Below are positions 1 to 6,448 of a stretch of DNA of 11,581 nt, one piece after another (position 1 is the stretch's first letter; every line of letters starts with the position of its first letter). The stretch is taken from the NCBI GenBank assembly GCA_023425455.1, contig JAFACP010000339.1:1-11581 (forward strand), given 5' to 3'. Position numbers and translations under genes: made by a program. The DNA is from Pseudomonadota bacterium (GTDB lineage Bacteria; Pseudomonadota; Gammaproteobacteria; Enterobacterales; Enterobacteriaceae). The notes under the pieces were generated by a model. That model was not told the DNA's origin. It saw nothing but the letters and a program-made list of their open reading frames with translations, and did not search any database.

Positions 1-380
1 ATAATTCACTGGGGCGGTACAAATTTAATATGCCGAGCTCCGACGCCATCTATCTGCACGATACGCCAAACCACAATCTGTTCCAGAAAGATACGCGTGC
101 GCTCAGTTCCGGCTGCGTACGGGTCAATAAAGCCTCTGAGCTGGCCAATATGCTGTTGCAGGACGCAGGCTGGAACGATACGCGGATTTCCGATGCGCTG
201 AAGCAAGGGGATACCCGTTATGTCAATATTCGACAGCGGATCCCGGTTAATCTCTATTATCTGACCGCGTTTGTGGGTGAAGACGGGCGTACCCAGTATC
301 GTACAGATATTTACAATTATGATCTGACCGCGCGATCTGGCGCACAAATTTTGCCAAAGGCTGAACAATTAATCAGGTAA
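1..380 (+). CDS. ldtD: L,D-transpeptidase LdtD (YcbB), C-terminal part only
   Basis: This is the C-terminal 125 residues of a periplasmic L,D-transpeptidase; the gene enters from the left edge, in frame from base 3, and ends at TAA 378-380. The family forms 3-3 (mDAP-mDAP) crosslinks in peptidoglycan and is insensitive to most penicillins. The fragment carries the YkuD-type active site: a histidine in IYLHD and the SSGCVRV motif, whose cysteine codon is at 114-116. There are 87 residues after that cysteine and 18 between it and the histidine. This fits E. coli YcbB (His509, Cys528, 615 residues), so roughly 490 N-terminal residues lie outside the window. In E. coli the gene is reported to be induced by the Cpx envelope-stress system; its promoter is not in view. 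The next gene, mepK, acts on the crosslink this enzyme makes. Identity is near certain from the catalytic motif and gene order. Confidence 0.95.
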   Translation, partial: NSLGRYKFNMPSSDAIYLHDTPNHNLFQKDTRALSSGCVRVNKASELANMLLQDAGWNDTRISDALKQGDTRYVNIRQRIPVNLYYLTAFVGEDGRTQYRTDIYNYDLTARSGAQILPKAEQLIR

Positions 381-555
381 ATGAAGTAGTTCGGGAAAAA
401 TGATTGTCGTAAGTTATGGTGGATACGGGGCAATATGGCTGTAAGCCGCGTGTTTGCTGGGGTTTGGCGCCTTGACGCCGGTAGTTTTGCCAGTTAAGGT
501 GCCCTTCGTGCGCTAAGCATATATACGATAACATTGACCTGTAGACCTGATTATC
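381..555 (+). promoter_or_regulatory. ldtD-mepK intergenic region, possible mepK promoter
   Basis: This 175-bp gap holds no gene. A possible promoter is TTGACG (472-477), a 17-bp spacer, and TAAGGT (495-500), but the -10 matches consensus at only three of six bases. A second -10-like hexamer, TACGAT (524-529), lies nearer the gene but has no good -35. An imperfect inverted repeat, GGCGCCTT (466-473) with AAGGTGCC (496-503), straddles the first candidate. I see no clear terminator with a T-run after ldtD, so read-through into mepK is possible. The promoter call is weak. Confidence 0.3.
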
Positions 556-1107
556 ATGGACAAATTTGACGCTAATCGCCGCAAACTGCTGGCGTTAGGT
601 GGTGTTGCGCTCGGCGCAGCGGCCATCCTGCCGACGCCAGCATTTGCCACCCTCTCGACACCTCGTCCGCGTATTTTGACGCTCAACAACCTGCATACTG
701 GAGAGTCTTTAAAAGCGGAGTTTTTCGATGGCAGAGGCTATATTCAGGATGAATTAGCAAAACTAAACCATTTTTTCCGTGATTTTCGCGCGAATAAAAT
801 AAAAGCCATCGACCCGGGTTTATTTGATCAGCTGTTCCGGCTACAGGGACTGCTTGGAACGAATAAGCCTGTGCAGCTCATCTCCGGTTATCGCTCTGTT
901 GACACCAATAATGAGCTGCGTGCCCGCAGCCGTGGGGTCGCTAAAAAGAGCTATCACACCAAAGGGCAAGCCATGGATTTCCATATTGAAGGTGTTTCGT
1001 TAGCCAATATTCGCAAAGCGGCGTTATCTATGCGTGCAGGTGGTGTAGGATATTACCCACGTAGCAACTTTGTGCATATTGATACCGGTCCGGTCCGGCA
1101 CTGGTAA
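556..1107 (+). CDS. mepK: Murein endopeptidase MepK (YcbK), Tat-exported, M15 family
   Basis: A 183-residue zinc peptidase that in E. coli cleaves mDAP-mDAP (3-3) crosslinks in peptidoglycan and helps open the wall for growth. The N-terminus is a Tat signal: twin arginine at residues 8-9 ([10 protein letters not shown]), a hydrophobic stretch, then TPAFA, with probable cleavage after residue 31. E. coli YcbK is a known Tat substrate. The mature part is a DUF882/M15-like domain. The HTKGQAMD motif supplies His134 and Asp141, and VHID supplies His174 as the remaining likely zinc ligand. The length is one residue more than I recall for E. coli (182). An in-frame TGA at 535-537 lies close upstream, and the ATG at 556 is the first ATG after it. 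The ribosome binding site is poor: the 15 bases before the ATG have no GGAG-like run, suggesting low expression. It follows ldtD, whose product it can hydrolyse, and is 20 bp from gloC, probably in one transcript with it. Confidence 0.95.
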   Translation: MDKFDANRRKLLALGGVALGAAAILPTPAFATLSTPRPRILTLNNLHTGESLKAEFFDGRGYIQDELAKLNHFFRDFRANKIKAIDPGLFDQLFRLQGLLGTNKPVQLISGYRSVDTNNELRARSRGVAKKSYHTKGQAMDFHIEGVSLANIRKAALSMRAGGVGYYPRSNFVHIDTGPVRHW

Positions 1108-1127
1108 TAACGAAACACAGGAGCAGT

Positions 1128-1775
1128 ATGAACTATCGTATTATTCCGGTTACCGCGTTCTCCCAGAACTGTTCATTGATCTGGTGCGAACAAACTAAAC
1201 TGGCCGCGCTGGTTGATCCCGGCGGTGACGCTGAGAAAATCAAGCAGGATGTCGCCGCATCGGGCGTGACGCTGATGCAGATTTTGCTGACCCATGGTCA
1301 CCTTGATCACGTGGGGGCGGCGGCAGAGCTGGCGCAATATTACGGTGTGCCGGTTATTGGTCCGGAAAAAGAGGATGAGTTCTGGCTTCAGGGATTACCT
1401 GCTCAGAGCCGCATGTTCGGTCTTGAGGAGTGCCAGCCGCTAACGCCCGACCGCTGGCTGAACGAAGGCGATCGCGTAAACGTAGGCAATGTCACCTTAC
1501 AGGTGCTGCATTGTCCCGGTCATACGCCAGGCCATATCGTCTTCTTTGATGACCAGTCTTGCCTGCTCATTTCCGGCGATGTTTTGTTCAAAGGTGGCGT
1601 AGGTCGTAGTGATTTCCCGCGTGGCGATCACGGGCAGCTGATCCAGTCGATTAAGCAGAAGCTGTTGCCGCTTGGCGATGACGTGACGTTTATTCCAGGG
1701 CATGGGCCGCTGTCGACGCTGGGCGAGGAGCGGTTGCACAACCCGTTCCTGCAGGATGAAATGCCTGTCTGGTAA
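1128..1775 (+). CDS. gloC: Hydroxyacylglutathione hydrolase GloC (YcbL), type II glyoxalase
   Basis: A 215-residue cytosolic metallo-beta-lactamase-fold hydrolase, the same length as E. coli YcbL/GloC. It hydrolyses S-D-lactoylglutathione to D-lactate and glutathione, the second step of methylglyoxal detoxification, and is a second glyoxalase II beside GloB. Visible metal ligands are THGHLDH at 55-61 (His56, His58, Asp60, His61), His132 in CPGHTPGH, Asp151 in ISGD, and His192 in IPGHGP. The GVGRSDF segment near residue 160 is typical of the glyoxalase II branch. There is no signal peptide. The start is set by a Shine-Dalgarno AGGAG at 1119-1123, four bases before the ATG. The gene lies 20 bp after mepK with no terminator between, so the two are probably cotranscribed, though no functional link is obvious. 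A strong hairpin terminator follows the stop. Confidence 0.95.
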   Translation: MNYRIIPVTAFSQNCSLIWCEQTKLAALVDPGGDAEKIKQDVAASGVTLMQILLTHGHLDHVGAAAELAQYYGVPVIGPEKEDEFWLQGLPAQSRMFGLEECQPLTPDRWLNEGDRVNVGNVTLQVLHCPGHTPGHIVFFDDQSCLLISGDVLFKGGVGRSDFPRGDHGQLIQSIKQKLLPLGDDVTFIPGHGPLSTLGEERLHNPFLQDEMPVW

Positions 1776-1787
1776 ACCGGATGAAAT

Positions 1788-1817
1788 AAAAAAGCCTGCA
1801 TAACGCAGGCTTTTTTT
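1788..1817. terminator. Bidirectional Rho-independent terminator between gloC and aspC
   Basis: The stem AGCCTGC (1793-1799) pairs with GCAGGCT (1805-1811) around a 5-base loop. It is flanked by an A-run on the left (1788-1793) and seven T on the right (1811-1817). The A- and T-runs give a U-tract on both strands, so the hairpin can stop gloC transcripts rightward and aspC transcripts leftward. The convergent stop codons are only 53 bp apart, and the hairpin sits between them. Confidence 0.92.
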
Positions 1818-1828
1818 ATGAGCGTAAA

Positions 1829-3019
1829 TTACAGTACGGCGACAATCGCTTCGCACAGCGGCGCCATGTTATCTGGCGTCATGCCTGCCACGTTAACGCG
1901 TCCGGAGGCAACCGCATACACGGCAAACTCTTCACGCAGACGCAAAACCTGCTCTTTCGTCAGGCCACTGAACGAGAACATACCGTTCTGCTTAATGATA
2001 AAGCTGAAGTCACGGTTTGCGCCTTTCTCCGCCAGCGTGTTGACGAACAGCAGGCGCATGCGCTGAATGCGCTGGCGCATATCGTTCAGCTCTTGCTCCC
2101 AGATCGCGCGCAGCGCGTCGTTGCTCAGGATGGTCGCCACCACTGACGCACCGTGCGCCGGTGGGTTGGAGTAGTTGGCGCGGATCACGGATTTCATCTG
2201 GCTAAATGCACGATCGACGGTCTGGTCATCGGCCGCGACCAGCGTACAGGCACCCACACGCTCATTGTACAGACCAAAGTTCTTGGAGTAAGAGCTGGCA
2301 ACAATCAGTTCCTGATGCACGGCTGCGAACGCGCGCAGGCCTTCTGCATCCTCTTCCAGGCCACGGGCAAAGCCCTGGTAGGCGAAGTCAAACAGCGGCA
2401 GCCAGCCTTTTTCTACGGAGAGTTTCGCCAGGGTTTCCCACTGCTCAAGCGTAGGATCAATACCGGTTGGGTTATGGCAGCAACCGTGGAACAGCACCAC
2501 GTCACCCGCCTGCGCATCGTTCAGGCTCGCCAGCAGGCCGTCGAAGTCAAGCGTATGGTTAGCAGCGTCGTAATAGGCGTACTCACGCACTTCCAGACCC
2601 GCAGAGTTGAAGACGCTCTTGTGGTTTGGCCAGCTTGGGTTACTTACCCAGACACGCTTCACCGCGGTGTTTTTCGCCAGGAAATCCGCCGCCACGCGCA
2701 GCGCACCGGTACCGCCAGGAGTTTGAGCCGTGCGGGCACGTTTATCGCTGATAATCGCGCTGCCTTTTCCGAACAGCAGCTCCTGAGTACAGCGACCAAA
2801 TTCAGGAATACCATCAATACCGAGGTAGTTTTTGGTGGTTTCATTTTCCAGCAGATACTGCTCAGCTTTTTTTACGCTGGTCAGTACCGGGGTTTTGCCG
2901 GTTTCATCTTTATATACACCAATACCCAGGTTGATTTTGCCAGGGCGGTCATCGGCACGAAACAGATCGGCCAGGCCCAGAATTGGGTCGGCAGGAGCGG
3001 CGGTAATGTTCTCAAACAT
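1829..3019 (-). CDS. aspC: Aspartate aminotransferase AspC
   Basis: A 396-residue cytosolic PLP-dependent class I aminotransferase, the same length as E. coli AspC. It interconverts aspartate plus 2-oxoglutarate with oxaloacetate plus glutamate and also acts on aromatic amino acids. Key residues fall at the E. coli positions: Lys246 in [14 protein letters not shown] forms the Schiff base with PLP, Asn183 (CCHNPTG) and Asp211 (LFDFAYQG) contact the cofactor, Arg254 binds its phosphate, and Arg374 (ASGRVNVAG) binds the substrate carboxylate. The ATG is preceded by GGAAC (3026-3030 on the other strand), a modest ribosome binding site six bases away. The gene is downstream of ompF in the same direction, but a terminator and a 184-bp gap suggest its own promoter. 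A bidirectional terminator follows it. Confidence 0.98.
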   Translation of the reverse strand: MFENITAAPADPILGLADLFRADDRPGKINLGIGVYKDETGKTPVLTSVKKAEQYLLENETTKNYLGIDGIPEFGRCTQELLFGKGSAIISDKRARTAQTPGGTGALRVAADFLAKNTAVKRVWVSNPSWPNHKSVFNSAGLEVREYAYYDAANHTLDFDGLLASLNDAQAGDVVLFHGCCHNPTGIDPTLEQWETLAKLSVEKGWLPLFDFAYQGFARGLEEDAEGLRAFAAVHQELIVASSYSKNFGLYNERVGACTLVAADDQTVDRAFSQMKSVIRANYSNPPAHGASVVATILSNDALRAIWEQELNDMRQRIQRMRLLFVNTLAEKGANRDFSFIIKQNGMFSFSGLTKEQVLRLREEFAVYAVASGRVNVAGMTPDNMAPLCEAIVAVL

Positions 3020-3060
3020 GACGAAGTTCCATTGTGATTACAGAAGTGAAATCCGCTATC

Positions 3061-3089
3061 AGGTTAACGGCAGATTTACAAAATGCCAA
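3061..3089 (-). promoter_or_regulatory. Possible aspC promoter
   Basis: On the minus strand, TTGGCA (3084-3089) matches the -35 consensus at five of six bases. After a 17-bp spacer comes TAACCT (3061-3066), a weak -10 with three of six matches. It sits between the ompF terminator and the aspC start, about 40-70 bp upstream of the ATG, where a promoter is expected. An alternative, TTGTCG followed 18 bp later by TAAATC, lies slightly further upstream. This is inference from hexamer matching only. Confidence 0.3.
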
Positions 3090-3148
3090 CCGTTTGCGAC
3101 AAAAAGCGTGCTGCTTTTCAAAAGTCGCCATTTTTTGCTTTCAGACAT

Positions 3149-3174
3149 AAAAAAACAGGGCCGAAGCCCTGTTT
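3149..3174 (-). terminator. Rho-independent terminator of ompF
   Basis: A 9-bp perfect stem pairs AAACAGGGC (3153-3161) with GCCCTGTTT (3166-3174) around a 4-base loop. On the minus strand the loop reads TTCG closed by C-G, the very stable UUCG tetraloop. The transcript then runs into a U-tract, seen as an A-run at 3149-3155. It lies 30 bp after the ompF stop, as expected for a highly expressed, separately terminated porin message. Confidence 0.95.
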
Positions 3175-3203
3175 CTTAAGCATATAACAAAGTGGTGTAC
3201 TGA

Positions 3204-4274
3204 TTAGAACTGGTAAACGATACCCAGGGCAACAGTGTCATCATTGTTGATGCCCAGCTTGTTGTCGTCTTTCAGCTGGTTGATCTGATAGTCAACATAG
3301 GTAGACATGTTTTTGTTGAAGTAGTAGGTTGCGCCAACTTCGATGTAGTTGATGTAGTCTTCGCTACCAATACCACCTTCAACATCTTTCGCTTTAGATT
3401 TGTAGTAAGCGATGGATGGGCGCAGACCGAAGTCGAACTGATACTGAGCAACAACGGAGAAGTCCTCAGTTTTATTAGCGTAACCTTTGCTGCCCAGACG
3501 CGCGGCATTACGCATTTCACCATACAGGGCTGCCAGGTAGATGTTGTTTGCGTCATATTTCAGGCCGGTTGCCCACTGCTCTGCTTTATCGCCTTTACCC
3601 CAGGCCAGATCATTCTGCTGGTCATTGGTACGGTCAGCTGCACCGTATGCACCCACGATGCCGAAGCCATCGATGTCGTAGCTCAGAGATGTCGCCCAGC
3701 CGTCACCGTTGGAGCGAGTTGGGTTATCAGCACGATCGTTTTTGCCCAGGTACTGAACGCCGAAGTTCAGACCGTCAACCAGGCCGAAGAAGTTGCTGTT
3801 ACGGTAGGTCGCCAGGCCACCGTTACGGCCAGCGAAGAAGTCGTCGCTCGCGCCAGTGTCGCCACCGAACTCTGGCAGCATATCGGTGATGCCGATTGCG
3901 TCGTACACCAGACCGTAGTTACGACCGTAGTCGAAGGAGCCTGCGTCACCGAATTTCAGACCAGCAAATGCCAGACGGGTTTTGTTGCCATCCAGAGCGT
4001 CAGAACCACCTTCGGAGTTATTACCTGCGAAGTTGTATTCCCACTGACCGTAGCCGGTTAGCTGATCGTTGATCTGCGTTTCGCCTTTAAAGCCCAGACG
4101 CGCATAGGTCATGTCACCGTCGTTACCAGCATTGTCAGAGAAGTAGTGCAGACCTACAGCTTTACCGTACAGATCAACTTTGTTGCCGTCTTTGTTATAG
4201 ATTTCTGCAGCGTTAGCTGCACCGGCTACCAGCAGGGCAGGGATAACCACTGCCAGGATATTGCGCTTCATCAT
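3204..4274 (-). CDS. ompF: Outer-membrane porin OmpF
   Basis: A 356-residue trimeric general porin (16-strand beta-barrel) that lets small hydrophilic solutes, including beta-lactams, cross the outer membrane. Residues 1-22 are a Sec signal ending ANA, and the mature protein starts [19 protein letters not shown] as in E. coli OmpF. The constriction loop L3 has the family DMLPEFGGD motif (131-139), with Asp131 and Glu135 matching the acidic pore residues. The protein ends VYQF, the C-terminal phenylalanine signature read by the BAM machinery. It is six residues shorter than E. coli OmpF (362); by recall alignment the first external loop (around residues 46-54) is about five residues shorter, and other outer loops differ. 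Two adjacent ATG codons open the frame. I use the first, nine bases from the GAGGG ribosome binding site, as in E. coli. Promoter, OmpR boxes and MicF target upstream support OmpF over OmpC; Enterobacter and Klebsiella call orthologues Omp35 or OmpK35. Confidence 0.95.
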   Translation of the reverse strand: MMKRNILAVVIPALLVAGAANAAEIYNKDGNKVDLYGKAVGLHYFSDNAGNDGDMTYARLGFKGETQINDQLTGYGQWEYNFAGNNSEGGSDALDGNKTRLAFAGLKFGDAGSFDYGRNYGLVYDAIGITDMLPEFGGDTGASDDFFAGRNGGLATYRNSNFFGLVDGLNFGVQYLGKNDRADNPTRSNGDGWATSLSYDIDGFGIVGAYGAADRTNDQQNDLAWGKGDKAEQWATGLKYDANNIYLAALYGEMRNAARLGSKGYANKTEDFSVVAQYQFDFGLRPSIAYYKSKAKDVEGGIGSEDYINYIEVGATYYFNKNMSTYVDYQINQLKDDNKLGINNDDTVALGIVYQF

Positions 4275-4388
4275 TATTTATTACCCTCATTGGTTTTTTT
4301 ATGACACTCGCCACTGCCGCCAATAAATTCTGTCAATAAATATTTCCGGAACTATTGATGAGAGTTTGGTGTCTTTATGTATCTGACA
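4275..4388 (-). promoter_or_regulatory. ompF leader with ribosome binding site and MicF antisense target
   Basis: This is the 5' untranslated leader, about 110 nt as reported for E. coli. Near the ATG the minus strand reads CCAATGAGGGTAATAAATA, with the GAGGG ribosome binding site at 4284-4288. The complement (plus strand, about 4262-4296) closely resembles the 5' part of the small RNA MicF, including TTTATTACC and TCATT blocks. The leader therefore keeps the site where MicF pairs to block translation and destabilise the message. The micF gene is normally next to ompC and is not in this window. The identification rests on recall of the E. coli leader and MicF sequences. Confidence 0.75.
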
Positions 4389-4391
4389 GGC

Positions 4392-4420
4392 ATCTTTCCA
4401 TTCATAGAACCGTTTCGCTA
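4392..4420 (-). promoter_or_regulatory. ompF promoter (-35 and -10)
   Basis: On the minus strand, the -35 TAGCGA (4415-4420) and -10 AAAGAT (4392-4397) are separated by exactly 17 bp. These are the hexamers I recall for E. coli ompF, and the surrounding bases also match. The expected transcription start is near 4385, about 110 bases before the ATG. Both hexamers are poor matches to consensus, as expected of a promoter that depends on OmpR activation. Confidence 0.85.
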
Positions 4421-4425
4421 GCCTG

Positions 4426-4486
4426 AAACTGCTACAAATATAAAGAATGGGTAACAAAAAGAAATTATATGTAAGCAAATATGTAT
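4426..4486 (-). promoter_or_regulatory. OmpR binding boxes F1-F2-F3 upstream of ompF
   Basis: Three consecutive 20-bp blocks end six bases upstream of the -35. On the minus strand they contain TTTGCTTACATAT (F1-like, about 4467-4486), TTTCTTTTTGTTACC (F2-like, about 4447-4466) and CTTTATATTTGTAGCAGTTT (F3-like, 4426-4445). The last differs from the E. coli F3 box I recall at two positions. OmpR-phosphate, made by EnvZ, fills these sites to activate ompF at low osmolarity. Box edges are approximate. Confidence 0.75.
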
Positions 4487-4693
4487 TTTTGGGAACTTTG
4501 TGAACCATCTCAAATTTCAGAACAGAGTGGTTAATTTAGCGGCGGTATTGCATCTATATATATGAATTACTTATGTTTAATTTTGCTAAAGGCAATTCTT
4601 ATAAACAAAACTGAAACGGCCCGTTTTTTCTTATGACTAAGAAAAGACATCTGGATGGCTGATGAATGGTTAAAATTTATGCTAAGGCTGCGG

Positions 4694-4708
4694 GTGGTTA
4701 ATAACCAC
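4694..4708. repeat. 15-bp palindrome GTGGTTA-A-TAACCAC
   Basis: A perfect 7-bp inverted repeat around a single central base. It looks like an operator for a dimeric repressor or activator, about 310 bp upstream of the expected ompF transcription start. I do not recognise the protein that would bind it. With almost no loop it is unlikely to be an RNA hairpin. Confidence 0.7.
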
Positions 4709-4743
4709 AATATGCAGGCGGTTTATTTTTTGTGCACAGATAT

Positions 4744-4763
4744 GTCGTGGAAACAAAACGTAA
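4744..4763 (-). promoter_or_regulatory. Possible distal OmpR box (F4)
   Basis: The minus strand reads TTACGTTTTGTTTCCACGAC, a partial match to the OmpR box pattern (ACTTTTTG core followed by AC). It lies about 360-380 bp upstream of the expected ompF start. In E. coli the repression site F4 is reported near -351 to -384, so the position fits well while the sequence match is moderate. Confidence 0.4.
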
Positions 4764-4799
4764 CAGGCGGTGCTTCAGGCGGGGTTGTTGCTAATAAAT

Positions 4800-4826
4800 A
4801 CTGACTTTCGACTGACGAAAACTGAC
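4800..4826. repeat. Three phased ACTGAC repeats
   Basis: ACTGAC occurs at 4800-4805, 4811-4816 and 4821-4826, with periods of 11 and 10 bp, about one helical turn each. Between them TTTCG (4806-4810) and CGAAA (4816-4820) form an inverted repeat around ACTGA. The cluster lies just past the asnS terminator. Function is unknown; same-face protein contacts are possible, and chance is not excluded. Confidence 0.5.
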
Positions 4827-4833
4827 GATTCAG

Positions 4834-4867
4834 GATAAAAATAATGGCCAGCAGCGGCTGGCCATTA
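4834..4867 (-). terminator. Rho-independent terminator of asnS
   Basis: An 11-bp perfect stem pairs TAATGGCCAGC (4842-4852) with GCTGGCCATTA (4857-4867) around a 4-base loop. On the minus strand a U-rich tail (ATTTTTAT, complement of about 4834-4841) follows. It lies 13 bp past the asnS stop and isolates asnS from the ompF regulatory region. Confidence 0.92.
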
Positions 4868-4880
4868 CGCATGATGTCGG

Positions 4881-6281
4881 TTAGAAACTCGCGTTGCGCG
4901 GCGTGCGCGGGAACGGAATCACGTCCCTGACGTTCTGAACGCCTGTGACGTAGGCAATCAGACGTTCGAAGCCCAGACCAAAACCGGAGTGCGGCACGGT
5001 GCCGTAGCGACGCAGATCGCGATACCAGCTGTAGTCCGCCGGATTCAGGCCCATCTCTTCCATACGCGCGTCCAGCACATCAAGGCGCTCTTCACGCTGA
5101 GAACCGCCGATGATTTCACCGATGCCTGGCGCCAGTACGTCCATCGCGGCCACGGTTTTACCGTCTTCATTAAGGCGCATATAGAAGGCCTTAATGTCTT
5201 TCGGGTAGTTTTTCACAACAACCGGCGCTTTGAAGTGCTTCTCTGCCAGATAACGTTCGTGTTCAGAAGAGAGATCGACACCCCAGTAAACCGGGTTCTC
5301 AAACTTCTCGCCGCAGTTTTCGAGGATCGTTACCGCGTCGGTGTAATCCACCTGCGCGAAGTCAGCGGAAACAAAGCGCTCAAGACGCGCAATTGCGTCG
5401 TTATCAACACGCTCGGCGAAGAACTTCATGTCATCAGCGCGCTCTGCAAGAACCGCTTTGAACACGTATTTCAGCATCGCTTCTGCCAGACCGGCGACAT
5501 CATTCAGATCGGCGAATGCTACTTCAGGCTCCAGCATCCAGAACTCCGCCAGGTGACGACTGGTGTTGGAGTTTTCCGCACGGAAGGTTGGACCAAAGGT
5601 GTAGATCTTAGACAGCGCGCAGGCATAGGTTTCGCCGTTGAGCTGGCCGGAAACCGTCAGGAAGGCTTCTTTACCAAAGAAGTCTTTGTCATAGTCCACC
5701 TTACCTTCCGGCGTGCGCGGCAGGTTTTCCATATCCAGGGTAGAGACACGGAACATTTCGCCAGCGCCTTCGGTATCGGATGCGGTGATAAGCGGCGTGG
5801 AGACCCAGAAGTAACCCTGCTCGTCGAAGAAGCGATGCAGCGCCTGTGCCAGCGTGTGACGCACGCGAGCAACCGCGCCAATCAGGTTGGTCCGCGGGCG
5901 CAGGTGCGCCACTTCGCGCAGATACTCAATGCTGTGGCGTTTTGCCGCCATAGGATAGGTATCCGGATCTTCAACCCAGCCGGTGACGTCGATCGAAGAG
6001 GCCTGGATTTCGAAGCTCTGGCCCTGGCCCGGAGAGGCAACCACCACCCCGGTGACGATCACGGAGCAACCCGTTGTCAGGTGCAGCACATCGTCATTGT
6101 AATTGGGCAGAGAATTATTAATGACGGCCTGTACAGGATCAAAGCAGGAACCGTCATAGACGGCGAGGAAGGAGATGCCAGCTTTAGAATCTCGGCGAGT
6201 ACGCACCCATCCGCGCACGGTGACTTCTTGGTCAACGGCAACGCGGCCCTGGAGTACGTCGGCTACAGGCACAACGCTCAT
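4881..6281 (-). CDS. asnS: Asparaginyl-tRNA synthetase AsnS
   Basis: A 466-residue class IIb aminoacyl-tRNA synthetase that charges tRNA-Asn with asparagine in the cytosol, the same length as the E. coli enzyme. Residues about 15-100 form the OB-fold anticodon-binding domain ([18 protein letters not shown]). The catalytic domain has class II motif 2 at 233-243 ([11 protein letters not shown]) and motif 3 at 433-440 (GFGLGFER). The C-terminus is [12 protein letters not shown], as in relatives. The reading frame stays open 26 codons upstream, but I place the start at the ATG at 6281. It gives [10 protein letters not shown] as in E. coli, and AGAGAG sits about seven bases before it. The extension is rich in Pro, Ile and Lys and has no family support. 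The gene is monocistronic by context: terminator downstream, gap of 167 bp to pncB upstream. Confidence 0.98.
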   Translation of the reverse strand: MSVVPVADVLQGRVAVDQEVTVRGWVRTRRDSKAGISFLAVYDGSCFDPVQAVINNSLPNYNDDVLHLTTGCSVIVTGVVVASPGQGQSFEIQASSIDVTGWVEDPDTYPMAAKRHSIEYLREVAHLRPRTNLIGAVARVRHTLAQALHRFFDEQGYFWVSTPLITASDTEGAGEMFRVSTLDMENLPRTPEGKVDYDKDFFGKEAFLTVSGQLNGETYACALSKIYTFGPTFRAENSNTSRHLAEFWMLEPEVAFADLNDVAGLAEAMLKYVFKAVLAERADDMKFFAERVDNDAIARLERFVSADFAQVDYTDAVTILENCGEKFENPVYWGVDLSSEHERYLAEKHFKAPVVVKNYPKDIKAFYMRLNEDGKTVAAMDVLAPGIGEIIGGSQREERLDVLDARMEEMGLNPADYSWYRDLRRYGTVPHSGFGLGFERLIAYVTGVQNVRDVIPFPRTPRNASF

Positions 6282-6345
6282 AATATTCTCTCTGTTAATA
6301 GTCGGAAAAAATAAACACTTGTCCGCCCTTATCGGGGGGATATCT

Positions 6346-6373
6346 ATGTTACCTGGCATCTGCCATCAGACAA
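6346..6373 (-). promoter_or_regulatory. Possible asnS promoter
   Basis: On the minus strand, TTGTCT (6368-6373) is followed after 16 bp by TAACAT (6346-6351), which matches the -10 consensus at four of six bases. The start would be near 6339, giving a leader of about 58 nt. A short inverted repeat TGGCA-TC-TGCCA (6354-6365) lies in the spacer and could be a regulator contact. A tempting TTGACT further upstream has no matching -10 at 17 bp. This is hexamer-based inference. Confidence 0.3.
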
Positions 6374-6404
6374 GCAGATTTCGCAGTCAAACGAGAAGAA
6401 ATAA

Positions 6405-6440
6405 GAAATAAATCAGAAGAGGGGAGCCGATACGGCTCCC
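6405..6440 (-). terminator. Probable pncB terminator
   Basis: An 8-bp perfect stem pairs GGGAGCCG (6422-6429) with CGGCTCCC (6433-6440) around ATA. On the minus strand the hairpin is followed by CTCTTCTGATTTATT, U-rich but interrupted, so termination may be incomplete. It begins eight bases past the pncB stop. The plus strand has no T-run after the hairpin, so it is oriented for pncB. Confidence 0.65.
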
Positions 6441-6448
6441 GCAGGCGG

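Larger units (their letters stand above)
4487..4833. other. Upstream part of the asnS-ompF intergenic region, no gene
   Basis: This AT-rich stretch separates the ompF promoter from the asnS terminator. I see no coding sequence with a start, ribosome binding site and plausible protein. It contains a possible distal OmpR box, a 15-bp palindrome, an 8-bp palindrome TGTGCACA (4731-4738), and three phased ACTGAC repeats. A small hairpin AAACG (4614-4618) / CGTTT (4622-4626) with a T-run to 4629 could end a plus-strand transcript, but no promoter for one is evident. In E. coli the corresponding region is bound by OmpR far upstream and by IHF, which bends DNA for repression at high osmolarity; I could not place an IHF site here with confidence. 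Confidence 0.6.

Noticed and set aside
2153..3037. Open frame of 294 codons opposite aspC
   Set aside because: It is antisense to a gene with every catalytic residue in place. Its translation is rich in Arg, Val, Gln and His with no recognisable domain, as expected for the shadow of a GC-biased gene.
3548..3889. 113-codon frame opposite ompF
   Set aside because: Very Arg-, Ser- and His-rich translation typical of an antisense shadow of a highly expressed gene.
4299..4508. 69-codon open frame in the ompF upstream region
   Set aside because: It overlaps the ompF promoter and OmpR boxes on the same strand, and the region is explained by regulation. It has no good ribosome binding site.
4731..4738. 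TGTGCACA palindrome as a CRP site
   Set aside because: CRP sites need TGTGA and TCACA separated by six bases; this is a contiguous 8-bp palindrome without that layout.
4989..6314. Open frame of 441 codons opposite asnS
   Set aside because: It fully overlaps the essential, intact asnS gene. Long antisense frames arise here from codon bias; the translation has no motif I recognise.
6282..6359. 26-residue N-terminal extension of asnS
   Set aside because: The internal ATG at 6281 has a ribosome binding site and gives the known family N-terminus and the 466-residue length.
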